Origin: JBOHPP01 sp050731755
GTDB lineage: Bacteria; Methylomirabilota; Methylomirabilia; Rokubacteriales; CSP1-6
Assembly: GCA_050731755.1 (NCBI GenBank)
Contig: JBOHPP010000001.1
Span: forward strand, 1-11,870
Direction of reading: 5' to 3'
Length of the DNA stretch: 11,870 bases
Part shown: piece by piece, positions 6,682-11,870 of the stretch
Layout of the letters: every line of letters begins with the position of its first letter
Numbering within the stretch: the stretch's first letter is position 1
Program-made: the position numbers and the translations under genes
The notes under the pieces: generated by a model
Database searches by the model: none
Told to the model about the DNA's origin: nothing
Seen by the model: the letters and a program-made list of their open reading frames with translations, nothing else

Positions 6682-7413
6682 ATGCGAATCCTGTATCAGC
6701 TCACGAGTCCGATGGAGAAGACGGTGCTGGGGCCCGCCGAGGTCGAGCGCCGGCGGCAGTTCCTGCGGGCGCGGGCGGCGCCCGGCGTCGACGTGGAGGT
6801 GTGGAGCCTCGCCGACGGGCCCCCGTCGATCGAGTCGGCCTACGAGGCGGCCCTGGTGGTGCCCGAGCTGGCGCGCGCGGTCGTGCGCGCCCGGGCGGAG
6901 GGTTTTGCCGCCATGATCGTCGGCTGCTTCTCCGATCCCGGCCTGGATGCCCTGCGCGAGCTGGTGGACATCCCGGTGATCGGCCCTGGATCGAGCGCGG
7001 TGCATCTGGCGGCGCAACTCGGCACCCGCTTCAGCATCATCGCGCCCCTCGGGGCCGGGGGCGGGCGGGTGGCGGCGCGGCTGCGCGCGCTCGGCGTCGC
7101 CGACACGTTCGCTTCGGTCCGCGGCATCGGCATGTCCGTCCTCGACCTGGCCCGCGACCGCGAGGCGGTACTGGAGCGAGTCAGCGAGGTGGCCCGGATG
7201 GCGGCGCGCGAGGACGGCGCCGACGTCTTCGTGCTCGGCTGCATGTCGATGGGCTTCGTCGGCGTGGCCGACGACGTTCAGAAGCGTCTCGAGCTGCCCG
7301 TCGTGAACCCCGTGGTGGCGGCCCTCAAGACCGCCGAGACGCTGGTGGCGATGGGCCTGTCCCACAGCAAGGCCGCGTATCCTGTTCCGCCGAGACTGGA
7401 GGTGCCGCAATGA
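6682..7413 (+). CDS. Asp/Glu/hydantoin racemase family protein
   Basis: The 243-residue product matches the Asp/Glu/hydantoin racemase superfamily, which shifts a proton at a chiral carbon using two cysteines, without a cofactor. Both are present in normal settings: Cys82 in IVGCFSDPGLDALRE and Cys187 in VLGCMSMGF. The interdomain segment IPVIGPGSSAVHLAAQLGTRFSI (~98-120) is also typical. The N-terminus MRILYQLTSP replaces the frequent NPN(T/S) motif. Hydantoin racemases, aspartate racemases and arylmalonate decarboxylases share this fold; two retained cysteines favour a racemase. The ATG lies 11 bp after the peptidase stop, with GAGGG (6669-6673) as ribosome site, and the stop overlaps the next start in ATGA. 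Operon position suggests it acts on an amino acid or cyclic derivative released by, or fed to, the M28 protein. The substrate is not predictable. Confidence 0.87.
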   Translation: MRILYQLTSPMEKTVLGPAEVERRRQFLRARAAPGVDVEVWSLADGPPSIESAYEAALVVPELARAVVRARAEGFAAMIVGCFSDPGLDALRELVDIPVIGPGSSAVHLAAQLGTRFSIIAPLGAGGGRVAARLRALGVADTFASVRGIGMSVLDLARDREAVLERVSEVARMAAREDGADVFVLGCMSMGFVGVADDVQKRLELPVVNPVVAALKTAETLVAMGLSHSKAAYPVPPRLEVPQ

Positions 7414-8987
7414 GACCGCGACTGCTGATCCTGGTCGCCCTGTGCGTCCTGGCCCTCAGCCCGGGAGCCGTCCCGGCCGCGGGGCAGGACAATGTGATGG
7501 TCTGGGGCGACGGCCTGCCGGCCAACCTCGACCCGCACGACCCCTACGACGTGCCGGCCGCGCTCATCCAGCTCAACGTCTATGACAACCTCTACCGCTA
7601 CCAGGGCAACCCCCCCCAGCTCCAGCCCTGGCTCGCCGAGAGTCACTCGGCGTCCAAAGACGGCCGCACCTGGGAGTTCAAGCTCAAGAAGGGCGTGAAG
7701 TTCCACGACGGGAGCGAACTGACGGCAGATGAGGTCGTCTGGAGCATCCAGCGCGTCTTGGGGCTCGGCAAGGCGGCAGCCGGCCCGCTGAAGGCCGCCA
7801 AGGTCGAGAGCGTGAGCGCGGTCGACAAGTACACGGTGCGCTTCGTGCTCGAGAAGCCCTACGCGCCGTTCCTCTCCATCATCCCCGTCGCCACCATCGT
7901 GAACCGGCGGGTGGTCGAGCCCCACGTCAAGGGCAACGACTGGGGCAACGCCTGGCTCGCCGGCAACGGCGCCGGCTCGGGGGCGTACATTCCCGACCCC
8001 GCCAGCTACATCCCGACCAAGGCGCTCGACCTCAAGCGCAACCCCAATCACTTCATGGGCTGGAGTCACAACGCCAAGCCCATCGACCTCATCAGAGTGC
8101 GTCCGGTCGTCGAGCAGACCACCCGCGTCCTGGCGCTGATGAAGGGCGAGATCGACGCCGGCGATAGCTATCTCCCCACCGACCAGGTGGAGCGCCTGTC
8201 GAAGGTCAAGGAGGTGGTCATCCACCGGAACGAGTCGATGCGGATCTTCATCATCCGCATGAACAACACCAAGCCGCCCTTCGACAACGTCGACTTCCGG
8301 CGCTGCATGAGCCACGCCTTCAACTACGACGCGTTCATCGGCGTGATCTTGAAGAACTTCGCCGAGCGCAACCCGGCCCCCATCCCCAAGAACCTCTGGA
8401 GCTACCCGGAGGGCATCAAGGGCTACGACTTCGACCTCGCCAAGGCCCGCGCCGACTGCGACAAGGCCAAGGCCAAAGGCGCGCCGGTCGACCGCGAGAT
8501 CCAGCTCCACATCCAGACGGGTCTGGACCAGACGATGCAGGCGGCGCAGCTCTTCCAGAGCGACGTCAAGAAGATCGGGCTCAACATGAAGGTGGTCCCC
8601 AACACGTGGCCCAACCTCACGGCGTCGACGGCCAAGCCGGACACCACGCCCGACATGTGGATCCACTGGGTGAGCGCCTACTTCATCGATCCCGAGAACT
8701 GGATCGGCACCATGTACGACAGCGGGCTCCACGGAACGTGGAAGGCCTCGTCCTGGTACAAGAACCCGAACGTGGACGAGCTGCTGCGCTCGGCGCGGAG
8801 CAACCCGAACCGCGAGGAGCGGGCCAAGCTCTACCAGCAGGCGGCGCGCCTCGTGGTCGATGACGCGGCGGACATCTGGGTCTACAACACGGTCGAGCTG
8901 CGCGGCATGCGGGCGCGGGTGAAGGGCTTCAAGTTCTCACCCGTGGGCAGCGGCAGCGAGCTGCGCCACATGTTCCTGGCCAACTGA
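7410..8987 (+). CDS. Extracellular solute-binding protein, family 5 (peptide/Dpp-Opp type)
   Basis: The 525-residue protein is of usual length for family-5 binding proteins (SBP_bac_5), which deliver peptides, nickel chelates, opines or glycosides to Dpp/Opp-type importers. A Sec signal is evident: MRPRLLILVALCVLALSPGA then VPAAGQ, with likely cleavage near residue 24-26. No lipobox Cys is present, so it is probably periplasmic. The family signature is seen at ~88-113 (WEFKLKKGVKFHDGS then ELTADEVVWSIQR). Later landmarks include DFRRCMSHAFNYD (~294-306) and the WIHWVSAYFIDPENW segment (~416-430). GGAGG (7398-7402) sits 7 bases before the ATG, which overlaps the racemase stop by 4 bases. It is followed by a strong hairpin and then by the two permease genes, the standard order. 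Residues that would fix the ligand were not identified. Confidence 0.95.
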   Translation: MRPRLLILVALCVLALSPGAVPAAGQDNVMVWGDGLPANLDPHDPYDVPAALIQLNVYDNLYRYQGNPPQLQPWLAESHSASKDGRTWEFKLKKGVKFHDGSELTADEVVWSIQRVLGLGKAAAGPLKAAKVESVSAVDKYTVRFVLEKPYAPFLSIIPVATIVNRRVVEPHVKGNDWGNAWLAGNGAGSGAYIPDPASYIPTKALDLKRNPNHFMGWSHNAKPIDLIRVRPVVEQTTRVLALMKGEIDAGDSYLPTDQVERLSKVKEVVIHRNESMRIFIIRMNNTKPPFDNVDFRRCMSHAFNYDAFIGVILKNFAERNPAPIPKNLWSYPEGIKGYDFDLAKARADCDKAKAKGAPVDREIQLHIQTGLDQTMQAAQLFQSDVKKIGLNMKVVPNTWPNLTASTAKPDTTPDMWIHWVSAYFIDPENWIGTMYDSGLHGTWKASSWYKNPNVDELLRSARSNPNREERAKLYQQAARLVVDDAADIWVYNTVELRGMRARVKGFKFSPVGSGSELRHMFLAN

Positions 8988-8997
8988 GGCCGGGGGC

Positions 8998-9027
8998 GGC
9001 GCCGGGGCAGGACCGCGCCCCGGCGCC
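8998..9027 (+). other. Intercistronic stem-loop between binding-protein and permease genes
   Basis: GGCGCCGGGGC (8998-9008) and GCCCCGGCGCC (9017-9027) form a perfect 11-bp stem with an 8-base loop. It fills most of the 52-bp gap between the binding-protein stop and the permease start, by far the widest gap in this operon. No T-run follows. In binding-protein operons such structures commonly protect the upstream message from 3' decay or allow partial read-through, giving more binding protein than permease. That role is inferred here. Confidence 0.6.
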
Positions 9028-9039
9028 CCGCGCGCGGTC

Positions 9040-10050
9040 ATGCTGAGATTCTTCCTGCGGCGGGTCCTGCTCGTCCTGCCCGTCCTGTTCGGGCTCCTCG
9101 TGCTGACGTTCGTCCTGGTCCGCATCGTGCCCAACGATCCCTCGGCCGCCTTGGCCGGCCAGAATGCCACGCCCGAGCAGATCGTCGAGATCCGCGCCAA
9201 GTACGGGTTCGACCAGCCGCTGATCGTCCAGTTCGGGATCTACTTGCGGCAAGTCGTCCAGGCTGACCTCGGCACCAGCATCCAGTCCGGGCGCCCGGTC
9301 GCTCGGGACATCCTCCAGCGCCTGCCGGCGACGCTGGAGCTGACGTTCGCCGCCCTCCTCCTCGGCGCCGGCCTCGGCGTCCCGCTGGGCGTGCTGGCTG
9401 CCGTCCGCCACAACACGTGGCTCGACCACGGACTGCGGTTCTTCACGGTCGGCGGCGTGGCCATCGCCTCGTTCTGGTTCGCGATCATGCTCCAGCTCTT
9501 CTTCTCCATGCAGCTCGACCTGCTGCCACTCCGAGGGCGGCTCGGCACGGCCATGACCCCGCCCGCGCAGCTCACAGGCCTCTTCGTGCTCGACAGCCTC
9601 CTCACCGGGCGCTTCGACGCCTTCCGCGACGCCCTCCGCCACCTCGCGCTCCCGGCGCTGACGCTCTCGCTCGGCGCCATGGCGACGATCACGCGGTTCA
9701 CGCGGAGCGGCGTGCTGGAGACGATGCAGAAGGAATACGTGCTCTACGAGATCGCGGCCGGCTACCCGCGCGGGCTGCTCATCGCCGTCTACGTCCTGCG
9801 CAACTCGCTGGTCGCGACTATCACCCAGATCGGCCTGCTCTTCGGGGCGCTCCTGGCCGGCGCGGTAGTCGTCGAATCGATCTATGACTGGCCGGGCATC
9901 GGAAGCTACGCGGTCACCGCCATCTTCACCTCCGACTACAAGGCGATCCTGGCCGTGACGCTCCTGGTCGGCGTCGTCTACTCGATCGTCAACATCCTGG
10001 TCGACCTGATCCACGGGCTGATCGACCCGCGGGTGGCGACGGAGCTCTGA
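9040..10050 (+). CDS. Dpp/Opp-type ABC transporter permease (DppB-like)
   Basis: This 336-residue inner-membrane protein has the DppB/OppB plan. An N-terminal helix (~8-29; LLVLPVLFGLLVLTFVLVRI) leads to a long periplasmic segment with PEQIVEIRAKYGFDQPLIVQF and LGTSIQSGRPV (~45-87). A run of membrane helices from about residue 97 carries the permease domain. The cytoplasmic EAA loop that docks on the ATPase is EYVLYEIAAGYPRGLLIAVYVLRNSL-like at ~232-257, followed by VVVESIYDWPGIGSY (~277-290), a strong DppB motif. The loop is unusual in having E-I-A-A-G-Y-P where relatives often have R-A-K-G. No clear ribosome site precedes the ATG at 9040, which sits just after the intercistronic hairpin; expression may be lower than that of the binding protein. 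The stop overlaps the next start by one base (TGATG). Confidence 0.95.
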   Translation: MLRFFLRRVLLVLPVLFGLLVLTFVLVRIVPNDPSAALAGQNATPEQIVEIRAKYGFDQPLIVQFGIYLRQVVQADLGTSIQSGRPVARDILQRLPATLELTFAALLLGAGLGVPLGVLAAVRHNTWLDHGLRFFTVGGVAIASFWFAIMLQLFFSMQLDLLPLRGRLGTAMTPPAQLTGLFVLDSLLTGRFDAFRDALRHLALPALTLSLGAMATITRFTRSGVLETMQKEYVLYEIAAGYPRGLLIAVYVLRNSLVATITQIGLLFGALLAGAVVVESIYDWPGIGSYAVTAIFTSDYKAILAVTLLVGVVYSIVNILVDLIHGLIDPRVATEL

Positions 10051-10889
10051 TGCTGGTCCTCCGCAAGTTCGCCCGCGACACCTCCGGCATGGTCGGCCTC
10101 GTGATCGTGCTGGCGACGGCAGTGGTGGCGGTGCTGGCCCCGCGCCTGGCGCCGCACCCGCTCGACGCCTACGAGTCTCACCCGCTCCAGCGCCTCCAGG
10201 AGCCCTCCCGCCAGTTCCCGCTCGGGACCGACAATCTCGGGCGCGACGTCCTGTCGCGGGTGATCCTCGGAGCGCGAGCGGCGCTCACCATCGCCGTGCT
10301 CGTGGTGGCCGGGGCGATGCTGATCGGGGTGCCGCTCGGCCTAGTCGCCGGCTACCACCGGGGCTGGGTGCCGGAGGTCATCATGCGCGTCACCGACGTC
10401 TTTCTTGCGGTGCCGCAGCTCATCCTGGCCCTGGCGCTCGCCCAGCTCTTAGGACCGAGCCTCCAGAACGCCATGCTCGCGCTGACCCTGACCTACTGGC
10501 CGTTCTTCACCCGCATCGTTTTCGCGGAGACCCGGCGCATCCGCGTCGCGGTCTTCGTGGAGGCGCTGGAGGGGCTCAACGCCGGCGCGCTCCGGGTGAT
10601 GTTCTTCCACATCCTGCCGAACGCCGCGCCGCCGATCATCGTCCGCGCGACCATCGGGATGGGGTTCACGATCCTGTCGGCGGCGGTGCTGGGGTTCCTC
10701 GGCATGGGCGCCACGCCGCCCGATCCCGAGTGGGGACTCGCCATCTCCGAGAGCCGGCAGTATTTGCCCGAGGCGTGGTGGTTCGCCGCGTTCCCCGGGA
10801 TTGCCATCTTCCTGGTCGTTTTCGGCTTCAACCTCCTCGGCGACGGGCTCCGCGACGTCGTGGACCCGCGTCTCCGGCGCTCGCGGTGA
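10050..10889 (+). CDS. Dpp/Opp-type ABC transporter permease (DppC-like)
   Basis: The 279-residue protein is the partner permease of the DppB-like protein. After a first helix (~14-31) it carries FPLGTDNLGRDVLSR (56-70), the DppC/OppC hallmark. Membrane helices follow at roughly 77-101, 117-135, 141-158, 200-220 and 246-264. The EAA loop is FVEALEGLNAGALRVMFFHI then LPNAAPPI (~169-196). GFLGMGATPPDPEWG (215-229) and the C-terminal NLLGDGLRDVVDPRLR are also diagnostic. It starts on an ATG sharing one base with the preceding stop and ends overlapping the ATPase gene start by 4 bases, so translation of all three is coupled. It pairs with the DppB-like subunit to form the membrane channel. Its tail resembles the permease relic at 4690-4764, but the two differ at several positions, so the relic is not a recent copy. 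Confidence 0.95.
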   Translation: MLVLRKFARDTSGMVGLVIVLATAVVAVLAPRLAPHPLDAYESHPLQRLQEPSRQFPLGTDNLGRDVLSRVILGARAALTIAVLVVAGAMLIGVPLGLVAGYHRGWVPEVIMRVTDVFLAVPQLILALALAQLLGPSLQNAMLALTLTYWPFFTRIVFAETRRIRVAVFVEALEGLNAGALRVMFFHILPNAAPPIIVRATIGMGFTILSAAVLGFLGMGATPPDPEWGLAISESRQYLPEAWWFAAFPGIAIFLVVFGFNLLGDGLRDVVDPRLRRSR

Positions 10890-11866
10890 GCGACGATCTT
10901 GTCCTGGCCGTCGACGGGCTCAAGATCTCGATCGCCACCGACGACGGCCTGGCCCGCGTCCTCGACCACGTCGATCTCAGGATCCCGCGCGGCCGGATCG
11001 TCGGTGTCGTCGGCGAGTCAGGTTGCGGGAAGTCGACGCTGGTCCGCGCCATCCTGGGCATCCTGCCGCGGGCGGCGCGGGTGGAGCGGGGAAGGATCCT
11101 TCTCGGTGGGGAGGACCTCCTCCGCCTGTCCCAGCGCGAGCTGACGCGCCGCATCCGCGGCAAGGAGATCAGCTTCATCCCCCAGGACCCGTACCTCGCC
11201 CTCAACCCTGTGTTCACCGTCGGCACCCAGCTCCTCGAGATCATGCGCTGGCACGCGGGGGCCGGCGGGAACGGGGACGCGGGTCGCCGGGGCCACCGCA
11301 GGCGCCTCGTCCAGCTGCTGCGGACGGTCCAGATCCCCGACCCGGAGGTCGCGCTCGAGCGCTACCCGCATCAGTTCTCCGGGGGCCAGCGCCAGCGCCT
11401 CCTGATCGCCGGCGCCCTCGCCTGCCGGCCGCGCCTCGTCATCGCCGACGAGCCTACGAGCGCGCTCGACGTCACCACGCAGCTCCAGATCCTCCGCCTG
11501 CTCCGTGACCTCGCGAACCGCTTCGGCGTGTCGATGCTCTTCGTCACCCACGACTTCGGCGTCGTCGCCCAGCTCTGCGACGAGGTCATGGTGATGTACG
11601 CGGGCCAGTCGGTGGAGACGGGCCAGACGGCCGAGATCCTCGACCGCCCGCGCCACCCCTACACGCAGATGCTGATCGCCTGCCATCCCGATCGCGCGCG
11701 CGATCTCACCGGTATCCCGGGGACGGTCGCCTCGCCGCTGGCGCCGCCGCCCGGTTGCCGCTTCCACCCGCGCTGCGACCGGTTGACCGACGTTTGCCGC
11801 ACCGTCGCGCCCGGCGTCACCGCGCTTGCAGGAAACGGGCTCGTCCGTTGCCATCATCATGGCTGA
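10886..11866 (+). CDS. Oligopeptide-type ABC transporter ATP-binding protein (OppD/DppD-like)
   Basis: The 326-residue protein is a full-length OppD/DppD-type ATPase that powers the importer. Walker A is GESGCGKST (43-51), the Q-loop Gln is 100 in FIPQDPYLALNP, the ABC signature is FSGGQRQRL (164-172), Walker B is LVIADEP (184-190) with Asp188-Glu189, and the switch His is 222 in FVTHDFG. The oligopeptide/dipeptide C-terminal domain begins near 255 (RPRHPYTQML) and keeps four cysteines (291, 297, 304, 322) in GCRFHPRC..C..C order; this set has been found to bind an iron-sulfur cluster in a mycobacterial relative. The start is a GTG at 10886 overlapping the permease stop by 4 bases (GTGA). A longer in-frame extension runs through the permease gene and is rejected. 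Transporters of this type normally have two different ATPases, so a second is expected next. Confidence 0.95.
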   Translation: MSDDLVLAVDGLKISIATDDGLARVLDHVDLRIPRGRIVGVVGESGCGKSTLVRAILGILPRAARVERGRILLGGEDLLRLSQRELTRRIRGKEISFIPQDPYLALNPVFTVGTQLLEIMRWHAGAGGNGDAGRRGHRRRLVQLLRTVQIPDPEVALERYPHQFSGGQRQRLLIAGALACRPRLVIADEPTSALDVTTQLQILRLLRDLANRFGVSMLFVTHDFGVVAQLCDEVMVMYAGQSVETGQTAEILDRPRHPYTQMLIACHPDRARDLTGIPGTVASPLAPPPGCRFHPRCDRLTDVCRTVAPGVTALAGNGLVRCHHHG

Positions 11867-11870
11867 CGCG
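11859..11870 (+). CDS. Possible start of the next gene (expected second importer ATPase, OppF/DppF-like), partial
   Basis: An ATG at 11859-11861 is followed by GCT GAC GCG (M-A-D-A) before the window ends. It overlaps the end of the ATPase gene by 8 bases in a shifted frame, matching the overlaps elsewhere in this operon. The identity is inferred only from operon convention, since four codons carry no family signal. No clear ribosome site precedes it; an AGGAAA at 11830-11835 is too far away. Confidence 0.35.

Noticed and set aside
7278..8732. 484-codon minus-strand open frame opposite the family-5 binding-protein gene
   Set aside because: It is antisense shadow coding with biased composition and no motif; the plus-strand gene has a signal peptide and family signature.
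8929..10014. 361-codon minus-strand open frame opposite the DppB-like gene
   Set aside because: The Glu/Asp/Arg-rich translation is the mirror of membrane-helix codons and not a credible protein.

Overview
The window is very G+C-rich (about two-thirds by eye), densely coded, and full of 1-4 bp gene overlaps. It holds solute transport and small-molecule hydrolysis genes and no rRNA, tRNA, CRISPR array, transposase or phage gene. This fits a soil or sediment bacterium of proteobacterial or Rokubacteria/NC10-like type. That placement is an inference from composition and gene content; no phylogenetic marker is present.

Layout. (1) Positions 1-896, minus strand: the N-terminal 298 codons of a MocR-type regulator (GntR winged helix plus aminotransferase fold), cut by the window edge. 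It is divergent from a LysE-family exporter gene (978-1574, plus). A 43-bp near-perfect palindrome (914-956) fills most of the gap between them and is the likely operator. (2) Positions 1608-4012, minus strand: a Tat-signal, Liv-type substrate-binding protein gene translationally coupled (TGATG) to a nitrilase gene. No permease or ATPase gene of that transporter type is beside them. (3) Positions 4045-4764: two decayed gene ends pointing in opposite directions. One is the C-terminal domain of a sulfite-oxidase-type molybdopterin enzyme (minus). The other is the last ~25 codons of a Dpp/Opp-type permease (plus). This looks like an old recombination or deletion junction. (4) Positions 4790-11870, plus strand: a compact operon with a recognisable promoter (4790-4818). 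In order it encodes an M28-family peptidase-like protein with glutamate-carboxypeptidase-II architecture, an Asp/Glu/hydantoin racemase, a family-5 extracellular solute-binding protein, two Dpp/Opp permeases, an OppD-like ATPase, and apparently the first codons of a further gene at the edge.

How the parts may work together. In the right-hand operon the lipoprotein-like or periplasmic binding protein, the two permeases and the ATPase form an ABC importer for a peptide or peptide-like compound. The cytoplasmic M28 protein would cleave the imported compound, and the racemase would interconvert a product's stereochemistry. The M28 protein keeps the residues expected to bind the metals but has His where the family normally has the general-base Glu, so its chemistry is uncertain. 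In the left-hand cassette the binding protein and nitrilase may serve uptake and hydrolysis of a nitrile- or amide-like compound. The MocR-LysE pair is a self-contained regulator/exporter unit. The unusual points are the palindromic operator with four half-sites, the altered M28 active site, the coupled binding protein-nitrilase pair, the two gene relics, and a strong hairpin between the binding-protein and permease genes.
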